From the NCBI GenBank assembly GCA_013285425.1, contig CP053447.1, forward strand, positions 3,044,001 to 3,108,000: a stretch of DNA of 64,000 bases, read 5' to 3'. The first letter of the stretch is position 1; each line of letters opens with the position of its first letter. This DNA is from Ignavibacteriota bacterium (GTDB taxonomy: Bacteria > Bacteroidota > Ignavibacteria > Ignavibacteriales > Ignavibacteriaceae). Below the pieces are notes generated by a model that was not told the DNA's origin, did no database searches, and saw only the letters and a program-made list of their open reading frames with translations. The translations under genes and the position numbers were made by a program. Positions 8,610-17,888 of the stretch are shown piece after piece.

Positions 8610-9885
8610 AATCAAGAACAACTATATTTTCATAAATTCCCGGAACCGGTTCAATTACATATCCTCCGGGAGCGTGTCCGGCTGTGTAGATATCTTTAAG
8701 GTTTGGTGCTGCAAATCCAGCCTGATGAAGTTTAGGCAAATATAAGTGATCGAAAGCTGCGGTCATCATACCAAGCTGATCCATCAGCAAACCAGAAATC
8801 TGAGCACGGCGAACAGATAGTTCAATCAAACCCGTTTTTTTAAATATCTCTGAAACAAGTACAGCATCCTGCAGATTATATTCGGCAAGTGAAATTTTAT
8901 CTTCTCTGAATCGTCTTTCTATTTCTTCAATTTTTTTGGTATCAGCATCGATTGTCTTTCCCTCTCCTAAAAGCTCCTGTGCAACTGTTTCGAGTTTAAA
9001 ATCCTCAAAATTAAAAAATGATGCTCTTAACATCGCAGGACCATCAATTACAACTCTTCCGGTAAGAGAAATATAATGTCCTGAAGGTTTTCTCTGTCTT
9101 ATCAAAACTCTTCCATTTGCTCTGGCAATATCAAGACTTATTCCCAGTCCGCGGCATTTATTTTCAAGAAAAAGTAAATCAAATCCGATAACATGCCAGC
9201 CGATAATAATATCAGGATCAATTTCTTTAAACCAGTTAAAAAAGCTAATCAACAATTCTCTTTCTTTATCATAAATGGAAATATAATCCGGAGAGTTTTT
9301 CGGTTTTTCACCCAGCATAAAAACTTTTTTGTACTCTCCTTGTTTTCCGGTAACGTGAACAGCGATAGAATAAAGCTGATTTGACTTGGTTCCGGTTTCA
9401 ATATCTAAAGAAGCAATCACAAATTGTGGACTAACAACACAAGGCTCTATAACCGGATTAGTAAATCTTGTTAGTGAATTTCTTTGCTCACCAACACCTG
9501 TAATTTTTAGTTGAGAGTTAATTCCTTTTTCCATCAGATATCTCCGCAAAGGGTCTATGTCTGATTCATAAGTTTTAATGTCTGATTCGTGAAGTGAATC
9601 TGCAAGTGCAGCAAGTTCCCTTTGAGTATTTAAATAAACAGCATCAACCGGTTTATAATCGAAGTTTTGAAGTTTAGTCTCTTTTCTCAGAAAGTTTTTT
9701 TTCAGAGGATTTAGTATCGCTGTATTTTCAACAAAGAAAACAGGTTTGTTGTTTGTAATTATAATTTCAACGGGACCAATTTTATCAGTTGTTCCGATAA
9801 ACTTAAGTATATTTCTTCCGTTATAGTCAAGCCACTCGCCTGTAAGGATAAAAACATCCGCCGATATTTCCCGGTTCTTATTCAT
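8602..9885 (-). pseudogene. polB: 5' half of family B DNA polymerase (polB), severed by an IS element
   Basis: This is the N-terminal half of DNA polymerase II, about 428 native residues. The 3'-5' exonuclease domain is complete in outline: Exo I SLDIETG (Asp161, Glu163), Exo II (IIGWHVIGFDLLFLE) and Exo III (EYNLQDAVLVSEIF). It continues to ENIVVLDFKS, the start of polymerase motif A, where the insertion lies. Translation would run on into the IS and stop at 8554 after about 15 foreign residues. The ATG overlaps the stop of the upstream dat gene by one base (TAATG), so the two formed an operon. Pol II acts in replication restart and translesion repair. This half could at most retain exonuclease activity. 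Confidence 0.92.
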
Positions 9886-10724
9886 TAATAATTTTTAGTA
9901 TAAAAATTAAATAGTCTCTGAATGTCTTTTGTAACTTTTCCCGGTTTACCATTATTTACAAACCAATCATCTATTTTAATTATTGGGGTAACTTCAGTTG
10001 TGGTGCCGGTTATAAAAAACTCATCGTAAGATTTTAATTCATCGGTTCTAATGTTTTCTTCACTGAATTCTATTTGATTTTCTTTGCAAAGCTCTAAAAC
10101 TACTTTTCTTGTTATTCCATTTAAAATATAGTTTGAAAGCGGCGTAGTGTAAAGAATATTATTTTTGACAGCAAAAAAACTTGTGTGCGAGCCTTCTGTA
10201 ATTAAATTATTGCGATACAATACCGCTTCAAAAGCTCCCGATAGAAAAGCTTTTTGACTTGCCATAACAGCCGGTAGAACTGAAGTAGATTTAATATCAC
10301 ATCTTAGCCAGCGGAGATCTTTTTCCAGAATGACTGAAACACCTTCTTCAACCTGCTTCCTGTTATCGGCAATTGGTTTTACAAAAGCAAAAACATTTGG
10401 GGTTATATTATTTACAAAATGATGAGTCCTTGGAAAGCTGATTCCCCGGCTTATCTGCATATAAACTGAATACTCTGAATTAATATTGTTTTTCTTTGCA
10501 AGTTCGCCGGCAATTATCTCTAAATTGTTAAAATCAGAGAAAGGGATTGATAACTCATTCAAGCTGTGTTCAAATCTCTTTAAGTGATCTTCAAGTCTAA
10601 ATAATTTTTGGTTATAAGATCTTAATGCTTCATAAGCTCCATCTGCAAAAAGGAAAGCACGATCAAAAGGTGATATTTTAACATCATCTTTGTGAAGAAA
10701 TTTTGAATTGAAATAAACTATCAT
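9885..10724 (-). CDS. dat: Class IV aminotransferase, probably D-amino-acid (D-alanine) transaminase
   Basis: A 279-residue, PLP-dependent fold-type IV aminotransferase. The catalytic lysine lies at residue 145 in RWLRCDIKS. The family Glu is at about residue 177 (ITEGSHTSFF). The phosphate-binding loops are NGITRK and TGTTTEVTP. The DIRWLRCDIKS-type motif is characteristic of D-alanine transaminase, which supplies D-glutamate and D-alanine for peptidoglycan, rather than of branched-chain aminotransferase (IlvE). Substrate choice from sequence remains an inference. It is the first gene of a two-gene unit, with polB overlapping its stop by one base. Confidence 0.82.
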   Translation of the reverse strand: MIVYFNSKFLHKDDVKISPFDRAFLFADGAYEALRSYNQKLFRLEDHLKRFEHSLNELSIPFSDFNNLEIIAGELAKKNNINSEYSVYMQISRGISFPRTHHFVNNITPNVFAFVKPIADNRKQVEEGVSVILEKDLRWLRCDIKSTSVLPAVMASQKAFLSGAFEAVLYRNNLITEGSHTSFFAVKNNILYTTPLSNYILNGITRKVVLELCKENQIEFSEENIRTDELKSYDEFFITGTTTEVTPIIKIDDWFVNNGKPGKVTKDIQRLFNFYTKNY

Positions 10725-10768
10725 ATTTGCTTTATTTTTACAGAGTAAAAATAGTTAAAAGCCAAATA

Positions 10769-11122
10769 ATGAACATTGAAACCATATATAAATATTGCTT
10801 AGGCAAAAAAGGAGCTGTGGAAGATTATCCTTTTGATGAAGAAACACTTGTATTTAAAGTTGCTAATAAGATGTTTGCTTTGATTCCGCTTGAAAAAATT
10901 CCCTTACAAATAAATTTAAAATGTGATCCTGAAAAAGCTGTTGAATTAAGAGAAGAATATGAGAATGTTCAGCCTGGCTGGCATATGAGCAAGAAGCACT
11001 GGAATACTGTAATTATTGACGGAAATATCCGTTGGAGTGATGTGAAACAGTGGATTGATCACTCTTATGATGAGGTTGTAAAAGGATTAAATAAAAGCGA
11101 GAGGGAAAAAATATTTAAATAA
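10769..11122 (+). CDS. MmcQ/YjbR family protein
   Basis: A 117-residue protein of the YjbR fold. Recognisable features are ETIYKYCLGKKGAVEDYPF near the start, KVANKMFALIPLE, and the PGWHMSKKHWNTVIIDG segment typical of the family. I chose ATG 10769 because the family begins a few residues before this conserved stretch; an in-frame start at 10727 adds 14 unrelated residues. YjbR proteins have a CyaY-like, possibly DNA-binding fold, but no established biochemical role. The gene is divergent from dat with a short shared intergenic region. Confidence 0.85.
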   Translation: MNIETIYKYCLGKKGAVEDYPFDEETLVFKVANKMFALIPLEKIPLQINLKCDPEKAVELREEYENVQPGWHMSKKHWNTVIIDGNIRWSDVKQWIDHSYDEVVKGLNKSEREKIFK

Positions 11123-11211
11123 AAAATTTCTGTAAAAATTATTCAGAGCTATTTATTATTTTTCATATTATAATAAAGAAACTTTTAATAGAGATTCAGA
11201 GTTCAGTTCTT

Positions 11212-11574
11212 ATGTCCGGTATAATGCATTTATCATTCATACTTCTTTTAACTCTATTTTCATTTACTAACTTTGCACAAACAACAATTATAAGCGGCAG
11301 TTGGTCTGTAAACCCTGTTCTTGCGGAGTATTCGCTGGATAAAAATAACGGCGATAGAAATATGATGCTCGAAATTAAGTTTGACAAGCCATTCGAAAAG
11401 ACACCCGAGATTATCCTGAGCGTATCACAAATTGATGCTGACAAAAATTCAAACATAAGGTATAAAGCAGAAGCTCTGTCTGTATCAAAAGAAGGGTTTA
11501 TAATTAAAGTAAGGACTTGGGCAGATTCGCGGATTTTTTCTATCAGCGGTTACTGGTTTGCTGCTGCTGATTAA
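11212..11574 (+). CDS. Exported H-type lectin domain protein
   Basis: A 120-residue protein with an N-terminal signal peptide (hydrophobic residues about 5-22, ending FAQ). Most of the mature part is one H-type lectin-like domain. Recognisable strings are FDKPFEKTPEIILSVSQID and the C-terminal RTWADSRIFSISGYWFAA. H-type lectins bind N-acetylgalactosamine in animals; in bacteria the ligand is not known. The size equals a single domain, so it may act as a multimer in the periplasm or outside the cell. The gene stands alone between YjbR and the thioredoxin-like cluster. Confidence 0.75.
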   Translation: MSGIMHLSFILLLTLFSFTNFAQTTIISGSWSVNPVLAEYSLDKNNGDRNMMLEIKFDKPFEKTPEIILSVSQIDADKNSNIRYKAEALSVSKEGFIIKVRTWADSRIFSISGYWFAAAD

Positions 11575-11732
11575 AAATTATTTGAAAACCTTTCATTTTT
11601 GCAATTCAAGAGAGATAAATATTTGTTAATTGTCTTGAAAATGTCTTTATCAATCCTAATTTTTAAGACAGAATTTAAGTTTTATCTTTGCTAAATGTAA
11701 AACGATCGTGCATTTAATCTGCTTAACTATTT

Positions 11733-12716
11733 ATGAAAAATTTATTATTAATAATAATTGCTGCATTACTGCTTTTAAGCTGTCAAACCAACCCTCCTGC
11801 AACTCCTGATGTTACAATAAATGAATATGGAACAATTAAAATTATCTCAAATGTTGGTGATGCCCAAATATTTCTGGATGGTAATAATACAGGAAAGGTA
11901 ACTCCGGATACTATAAAAACAACTGTTGGAAATCATACAATAGAACTAAGAAAAGATGCTTACGATATAACAAATCAGAGTGTTAATGTTATTAAGAATA
12001 GTACCGTTGAGATTAGCTTTAATCTTTATGCGGCTGATAAAATAGTTTTGATAGAAGATTTTGCAAATGTTAGCTGCGTTCCCTGTGTAACAAGTAACAA
12101 AATACTTGAGCAATTAACAAATCATACTTTTGGAAGAAACAAACTTGTCTCTATAAAATTTCCTACAAATTTTCCTTCGCCGGTAGATCCGTTTTATCTG
12201 GCAAATGGTCCGGATTGTAATTCAAGAATGGGTTATTACTCAATTATCTTAGCACCTACAAACATTATAAACGGAAAACTTAAGCCAATACCATCCGATT
12301 CCAATGATGTAAAAGCAAAAGTGATAAGCGAGCTGGCAAAGATCCCTCAATTCAAGATTCAAGTTCAATCAAATATTAATGCAAATAATTTTATAATAGA
12401 AATTTCTGTTGAAGTAAAAGATTTAACAAATCTGGATTTTTCTAAACTCGTTCTGCATACAGTAGTAACAGAGACAAATATAGAATTTGCAACTCCCCCC
12501 GGATCGAACGGCGAGACAAAATTTTATGATGTAATGAGAAAAATGCTTCCCGATAATCAAGGTGAATCTCTTGCATCAATAAACCAAACAGGCACATACA
12601 CTTTCCAAAGGCAGATACCCATTAATCAAAATTGGGTACAAAGCAACCTTAACACAGTAGTATTTATACAGAATAAAGAAACGAAAGAAATTTATCAGGC
12701 GGGATCAACGTTTTAA
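11733..12716 (+). CDS. Lipoprotein with PEGA domain and Omp28/thioredoxin-like domain
   Basis: A 327-residue predicted lipoprotein with a lipobox LLSC at Cys17. A PEGA domain spans residues about 33-95 (GTIKIISNVGDAQIFLDG, then KVTPDT and HTIELRKDAY). A thioredoxin-like region related to the Omp28 family follows, with CVPC at residues 115-118 and the later PTNIINGKL strand in the position of the cis-Pro loop. The second half has the FATPPGSNGETKFYDVMRKMLPD motif, shared almost word for word with the next gene, so the two are paralogues. The lipid anchor should tether it to an envelope membrane. A thiol-disulfide role is inferred from CxxC only. The next gene starts 35 bases downstream. Confidence 0.8.
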   Translation: MKNLLLIIIAALLLLSCQTNPPATPDVTINEYGTIKIISNVGDAQIFLDGNNTGKVTPDTIKTTVGNHTIELRKDAYDITNQSVNVIKNSTVEISFNLYAADKIVLIEDFANVSCVPCVTSNKILEQLTNHTFGRNKLVSIKFPTNFPSPVDPFYLANGPDCNSRMGYYSIILAPTNIINGKLKPIPSDSNDVKAKVISELAKIPQFKIQVQSNINANNFIIEISVEVKDLTNLDFSKLVLHTVVTETNIEFATPPGSNGETKFYDVMRKMLPDNQGESLASINQTGTYTFQRQIPINQNWVQSNLNTVVFIQNKETKEIYQAGSTF

Positions 12717-12751
12717 TCAAGATATGAACAATTAATTAACAGGAGACAGTT

Positions 12752-14794
12752 ATGAAAAAAATATTACTGATATTTTTGTTGTTTGGTTTAACTTTCAGCA
12801 GTTATTCTTACGATAGAAAATCAATTGTTGAAAGATTTACAAATGCTTCTTGCGGACCTTGTGCAGTTGTTAACAATTCATGGTATAATAACACTGTTGC
12901 AAATTTAATTCAGTCAGGAACAATCTCGCATATTATTTATCATGTTTGGTGGCCCGGTCCTAATGACCCTATGTATCTTTTAAATCAATCTGATAATACT
13001 ATAAGAACAAATTATTATAGCGTTAATGGCGTTCCGGATATTATAGTAAACGGAACAAGAGTTTCTACCAGCACTAGCACAGCAACGATGAATGCCGTAA
13101 ATAGCGGAAACTCAGAAATTTCACCGTTTAAAATAGTTCTGATACAAAGAGCATTATCAGATAACTTAATTGAAGTTGGAGTCAGAATACTGCGTGATCC
13201 AAATGACCATACTACTTTTACAACAACTAAACTTAAAGTTGGCATTACAGAAAAGATGGTTTATTTTCAAACACCTCCCGGCACAAATGGTGAAGCGCAT
13301 TTTTCAAGTGTTACAAGAAAGATGCTTCCGGATGCGAATGGAACAACAATAACAATTCCCGCTCCCGGTGATTCTGTGGAATATATTTTACAATATGTTC
13401 CAACCGCTGCTTTTCTTCAGGCGGTAAATACTGATAGTCTTAGAATTGTTGCATTCATTCAAAATGAAACCAATAAGTACATCTATCAATCAGAAATGCT
13501 GGAATTTATACCTGACTATGTCGCACAAATAAATCCACAAAGCCCCGATATTATTGCTGATAATAATACACCGGCTACATTCAACTCGGTGATAAAAAAT
13601 ATTGGAATGAAACAGGATGTTTATAACATTAATTGTTCTCTTACCGCACCTGGCAGCTGGACCGGTGAATTTACAACCGCTAATGGAACCTTTCCTTTCG
13701 GAACACTCGATTCGATTCAGGTTAATCCTGGTGATTCTGCAGTAATACAGGTTTCTGTTAATCCACAAGGTACTGATGGTTATGGCAAATTATCAGTTGA
13801 GTTTGAATCAAAGAATAATCCCGGTTTGTCTAATAGTGCTGATTTTAATTTTGTAACAAATAGCGGAATAGATGTTCTTGTTGTCAGAGCAGGCGGTAGT
13901 GAGTTTGATTCGTATGTTTCTTCTTCAATAGAAAATGTTTACAGTGGAACTTACGGATTGGTTTCCAGAGCGGCATTGGAACCAGCGGGAGTTGATCTGT
14001 CAAATTTTGGAATTATGGTTTGGCAAAGCAGCAATGCTAAACGTGCTTTTTATATGCATGAAGTTACGAAATTAGAAAATTACCTGAATGATGGCGGTAA
14101 TCTTTTAATTACTGGTCAAAATATCGGCTCAGATATATTTGGTACTTCCGGCGGCAGTCAGTTTGCACAGGATTTTTATCATAACTATTTACATGCAAAT
14201 TATGTAGCTGATGTTTCAAACCTGTTCATTATTAAAGGCATACCCGGGGATATTATTTCAAATGGTGTTCAAATTATTGCTAATGCTGTTTATCCAAGGT
14301 CATTGGATATAATCAGTCCAAGAGATACAAGCGCCGTTTCTTTCTTACAATATTTCAACGGACCTAATATTGCCGGTATCAGGGCAATCGCTGATAATTA
14401 CAGGATTATTTATATGGTTGCTGGTTTTGAACAAATCAATGAACAAGCAATCAGGGATACTCTTGCATCACGATGTTTGAACTGGCTCTCAGAAAATGTT
14501 GTAGGGATTGATGACCAGGGCAGTTTACCTTTAGCGTTTGATTTGAAACAAAATTACCCGAATCCATTTAACCCATCAACAAAGATTGCTTTTACTTTAA
14601 GTGAAAAATCGTTAACAACTTTAAAGGTCTATGATATACTTGGAAATGAAATTATTACCCTAATCAATGAAGAAAAACCTGCCGGCACTTATGAAGTAAA
14701 TTTTGATGCGTCAAAACTTTCTTCAGGAGTTTATTTGTATAAACTTCAGTCAAACGGACTTGTACAAACAAGGAAAATGTTGATGCTTAAGTAA
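12752..14794 (+). CDS. T9SS-exported Omp28-like thioredoxin-fold protein
   Basis: A 680-residue exported protein. The signal peptide covers residues 1-18. A thioredoxin-like Omp28 domain follows, with CGPC at residues 34-37 and VNGVPDIIVNGT as the likely cis-Pro strand. The motif FQTPPGTNGEAHFSSVTRKM comes next. A middle section resembles an NPCBM-like or CARDB-like beta-sandwich, then a glutamine-amidotransferase-like stretch (YLNDGGNLLITGQNIGSDIF). A T9SS sorting domain closes the protein (QNYPNPFNPSTKIAFTL to RKMLMLK). Secretion to the cell surface is therefore expected. It is preceded by AGGAGA and forms a pair with the upstream lipoprotein. The substrate is unknown. Confidence 0.85.
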   Translation: MKKILLIFLLFGLTFSSYSYDRKSIVERFTNASCGPCAVVNNSWYNNTVANLIQSGTISHIIYHVWWPGPNDPMYLLNQSDNTIRTNYYSVNGVPDIIVNGTRVSTSTSTATMNAVNSGNSEISPFKIVLIQRALSDNLIEVGVRILRDPNDHTTFTTTKLKVGITEKMVYFQTPPGTNGEAHFSSVTRKMLPDANGTTITIPAPGDSVEYILQYVPTAAFLQAVNTDSLRIVAFIQNETNKYIYQSEMLEFIPDYVAQINPQSPDIIADNNTPATFNSVIKNIGMKQDVYNINCSLTAPGSWTGEFTTANGTFPFGTLDSIQVNPGDSAVIQVSVNPQGTDGYGKLSVEFESKNNPGLSNSADFNFVTNSGIDVLVVRAGGSEFDSYVSSSIENVYSGTYGLVSRAALEPAGVDLSNFGIMVWQSSNAKRAFYMHEVTKLENYLNDGGNLLITGQNIGSDIFGTSGGSQFAQDFYHNYLHANYVADVSNLFIIKGIPGDIISNGVQIIANAVYPRSLDIISPRDTSAVSFLQYFNGPNIAGIRAIADNYRIIYMVAGFEQINEQAIRDTLASRCLNWLSENVVGIDDQGSLPLAFDLKQNYPNPFNPSTKIAFTLSEKSLTTLKVYDILGNEIITLINEEKPAGTYEVNFDASKLSSGVYLYKLQSNGLVQTRKMLMLK

Positions 14795-14804
14795 AAATCA
14801 GTAT

Positions 14805-14847
14805 GCCCGCATTCTGTTTGGTTTTATCTGAACAGAAGGCGGGCTTT
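14805..14847 (+). terminator. Intrinsic terminator
   Basis: The stem GCCCGC (14805-14810) pairs with GCGGGC (14839-14844) and is extended by TTCTGTT/AACAGAA inside. A short T stretch follows. It lies directly after the stop of the 680-residue T9SS protein gene. Confidence 0.7.
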
Positions 14848-14992
14848 GCTCAATTAAAAAATATTATTAAATACTTTTTATGGTCATATCTAACAAAACA
14901 ATAAACTATTTATCGGAAGGATATTGATTTATATTTTTTTGGTTCCTTACAATTAATTAACATTATTACTTTACTTATCCACAGGGGATATT

Positions 14993-17068
14993 ATGCGAAA
15001 AATATTTACGATAGTGTTCTTACTTTCTTTTTTAGTAAGCGCTCAAACTTTACTTAATGAAACATTTACTGGCTCTTTTCCGCCAGCCGGATGGACAATT
15101 GACGCGCAGGCAGCTAATTGGACCGCTGCTAATAGCGCAAATGCAGGTGGAACAGCACCTGAATTAAGATTTAATTATTCACCAACCTTTAATGGTGTCA
15201 GCCGTTTCATTTCTCCTTCTATTGATCTCACCGGACAAACCACCGTTACTTTACAGTTTAAACATGCAATTGATCATTATGGCGGTTCTTATACTGTTGG
15301 TGCTGCAACCAGATCCAACAATGGAACCTGGAATACTGTTTGGTCAAAGGTTAATCCAACAGGCAGTATGCAGGAAGAGCAAATCATAGCTATTACAAAT
15401 CCTGATGTTGGTTCATCAAACTTTCAGGTATGTGTGTTTTTTTCAGGAAACTCTTATAACATAAATTACTGGTACATCGATGATATTAAACTCTTTATTC
15501 CTTTAGCACACGACGTAATGGTTAAAGATATTATTGCTGATCCTGAATATAGCGCAGGAATTCCTTTTACACCTAAAGCAATATTGAAAAATTTTGGATT
15601 AAACCAGGAAACTTTCAACGCAACCTGTGTTATAAAAGTAAACGGAACAAGCGTATATACACAGGACTGCTCAAACGTAACGTTAACTGCCAATCAAGAG
15701 GAAACAGTTTCGTTTGCTGATTTTACACCTGCCCTGGCAAATGAACTTTATGAGATAACTGTTACAACAAACCTTTTGGGAGATATGGACCCATCTAATG
15801 ATTCGAGAACTGAATCATTTGATACATACACAACAGCCAGAGATATGGTAATTCTGGAAATCGGAACAGGTACCTGGTGTCAGTTTTGCCCGGGCGCATC
15901 GATGGGTGCACACGATCTTCTTGCAAACGGAAAGTCTGTCGGGATAATTAAATATCATAACGGAGATTCATTTGCTAACAATTATTCTAACTCAAGAAAC
16001 AGTTACTACGGAATTTCCGGCTACCCAACAGCAGTGTTTGATGGTGTTGATTTCCATGTTGGCGGAAGCGGCACTGTTAGTTTGTATCCTGTTTATCTTC
16101 CTATATATGAGAGCAGAAAGAGTAAAAACTCAGCTTTTGATATTGAAATTTTCGGGCAAAATAATCAATTAGATTATTCATTAACAATTCGAGTTACCAA
16201 AGCTGCGGCTACTCCTTCTTCTTACGCTAATCTGGTTTTGCATCTTGCTTTAACTGAATCAAATATTCCATTTAACTGGTTTAATCAAACAATGATAAAC
16301 AACACTGTTCGGCTTATGGTACCTGATCAGCTTGGAACACTACTGGACTTTTCATCTGGAAATGTTGTTGATATTAATCTGACTTTTACCCGTAATGCAA
16401 GCTGGATTACAGAAAATTGTGAGCTGGTTTCTTTTATTCAAAATCTAAATGGTAAAGAAATTCTGCAAGGCACAAAAATCGCTTTGAATGAATTAGCACC
16501 GGTACCGGTGGAATTGACTTCATTTACCGCAGCAGCTTCTGTTGGAAAAGTAACTCTTAACTGGACAACAGCAACAGAAATTAACAATCTTGGATTTGAG
16601 ATTGAAAGATCTTATAACGGAGAAAATTTTGTTTCAATAGGGTTTGTAAAAGGAAACGGCACAACTACCGAATCTAAATCATACTCTTTTACTGATAATA
16701 TTGACCTGAAAGGAACTGACGAAATATATTACAGACTAAAACAAGTTGATTACAACGGCAGCATTGATTATAGCGATGTTGTTTCTGTTGTTTTGGAAAC
16801 TCCGGTTGAGTTTGCACTTGGTCAGAATTTTCCAAATCCGTTTAACCCTTCTACAAAAATAAAATACTCTGTTCCGCAAAGCGGATTGGTTTCAATTGTG
16901 ATTTATGATTTAACCGGTCAAAAAGTTGCAACAGTTGTTGATGAAGTTAAACAACCCGGAAATTATGAAATAGAATTTAACGCTGCTGGTTTATCTTCCG
17001 GAGTTTACTTCTATAAAATGACAACAAATAGTTTTTCTCAGATTAAAAAGATGAGTATTTTAAAGTAA
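14993..17068 (+). CDS. T9SS-exported protein: cleaved-adhesin domain, CARDB-like domain, Omp28 thioredoxin-like domain
   Basis: A 691-residue modular exported protein. A short signal peptide ends at about SAQ (residue 18). A cleaved-adhesin/MAM-like jelly roll follows (ETFTGSFPPAGWTID, ending YWYIDDIKLF). A CARDB-like Ig domain (HDVMVKDIIADPEYSAG) precedes a thioredoxin-like Omp28 domain with CQFC at residues 296-299 and the GISGYPTAVFDG cis-Pro strand. The C-terminal part carries an Fn3-like module (VELTSFTAAASVGKVTLNWT) and a T9SS sorting domain (QNFPNPFNPSTKIKY). The gene has its own terminator at 17081-17109. A surface redox or binding role is inferred, and the substrate is not evident. 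Confidence 0.85.
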   Translation: MRKIFTIVFLLSFLVSAQTLLNETFTGSFPPAGWTIDAQAANWTAANSANAGGTAPELRFNYSPTFNGVSRFISPSIDLTGQTTVTLQFKHAIDHYGGSYTVGAATRSNNGTWNTVWSKVNPTGSMQEEQIIAITNPDVGSSNFQVCVFFSGNSYNINYWYIDDIKLFIPLAHDVMVKDIIADPEYSAGIPFTPKAILKNFGLNQETFNATCVIKVNGTSVYTQDCSNVTLTANQEETVSFADFTPALANELYEITVTTNLLGDMDPSNDSRTESFDTYTTARDMVILEIGTGTWCQFCPGASMGAHDLLANGKSVGIIKYHNGDSFANNYSNSRNSYYGISGYPTAVFDGVDFHVGGSGTVSLYPVYLPIYESRKSKNSAFDIEIFGQNNQLDYSLTIRVTKAAATPSSYANLVLHLALTESNIPFNWFNQTMINNTVRLMVPDQLGTLLDFSSGNVVDINLTFTRNASWITENCELVSFIQNLNGKEILQGTKIALNELAPVPVELTSFTAAASVGKVTLNWTTATEINNLGFEIERSYNGENFVSIGFVKGNGTTTESKSYSFTDNIDLKGTDEIYYRLKQVDYNGSIDYSDVVSVVLETPVEFALGQNFPNPFNPSTKIKYSVPQSGLVSIVIYDLTGQKVATVVDEVKQPGNYEIEFNAAGLSSGVYFYKMTTNSFSQIKKMSILK

Positions 17069-17080
17069 CACTTAATTTGT

Positions 17081-17109
17081 TTGGAGGGAATCTTTATGAT
17101 TCCTTCCAA
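17081..17109 (+). terminator. Hairpin after the 691-residue T9SS gene
   Basis: TTGGAGGGAATC pairs with GATTCCTTCCAA, with one G-U pair and a five-base loop. The downstream tract is AT-rich but not a clean T-run. Confidence 0.5.
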
Positions 17110-17153
17110 TTAATAAATTTTACAAAGATTTAATATTAATAAACTCAGGATGT

Positions 17154-17888
17154 ATGATGAAGAAATTTTTTAGTTTGATTTTTTTCCTGTCTGTTTTAAT
17201 AGTACAAACAGCAAGTCCGCAGGATATTCAGGTAGTTGTTCACAGAACATTTATTGACAGCACACTTGGCTCAGAGATGATCTTTGACTTTGAAGTAATA
17301 AATGTTTCATCATTTCAACAGACTGTTTTTGAAGTCAGAACAATCAACAACTTACCGGCTGATTGGCTATCATCTTTATGTTTTGGATTAAGTTGTTTTT
17401 CACCTCTTACCGACAGCGTTGCAACTACTCCTGATTTTTTTGCTGATCCTTTAGAACCCGGTGATACTTTAATTACCTCGCTTCATGTCTGGGCTTTCAA
17501 TAACAATGGAACTGCTAATGTTCAGGTGCAGGTTGGTACTTTCAGAAATCCAAACGATAGAATAACAATTGATTTTACAGCTACAACAATTCCTGTATCC
17601 GTTGAAGATGAAACTGTTGCTGTAGAAAAGTTTTTTATTGAACAAAACTATCCAAATCCATTTAATCCATCCACAAAAATAAAATATGGTATTGCCAAAG
17701 CCGGAAATGTTGAAATATCAGTTTATAATATTCTCGGCAGTAAGGTTGCAACACTTGTTAATGGATTTAAACCGGCTGGCACTTATAGTGTAAATTTTGA
17801 TGCATCAAAATTAAGCAGCGGAATTTATTTCTATAAAATTACCGCAAATGGTTTCGTTCAAACAAAAAAAATGATACTGGAGAAATAG
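17154..17888 (+). CDS. Small T9SS-secreted protein of unknown function
   Basis: A 244-residue protein with a signal peptide (residues 1-22, ending ASPQ). It has one Ig-like beta domain of about 120 residues (DIQVVVHRTFIDSTLGSEMI to DFTATTIPV) and a T9SS type A sorting domain (QNYPNPFNPSTKIKYGI to KKMILEK). The domain contains two cysteines close together (LCFGLSC). I do not recognise the N-terminal domain beyond its beta-sandwich look. The stop codon touches the ATG of the TlpA-like gene (TAGATG), so the two are probably translated from one mRNA. Confidence 0.75.
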   Translation: MMKKFFSLIFFLSVLIVQTASPQDIQVVVHRTFIDSTLGSEMIFDFEVINVSSFQQTVFEVRTINNLPADWLSSLCFGLSCFSPLTDSVATTPDFFADPLEPGDTLITSLHVWAFNNNGTANVQVQVGTFRNPNDRITIDFTATTIPVSVEDETVAVEKFFIEQNYPNPFNPSTKIKYGIAKAGNVEISVYNILGSKVATLVNGFKPAGTYSVNFDASKLSSGIYFYKITANGFVQTKKMILEK

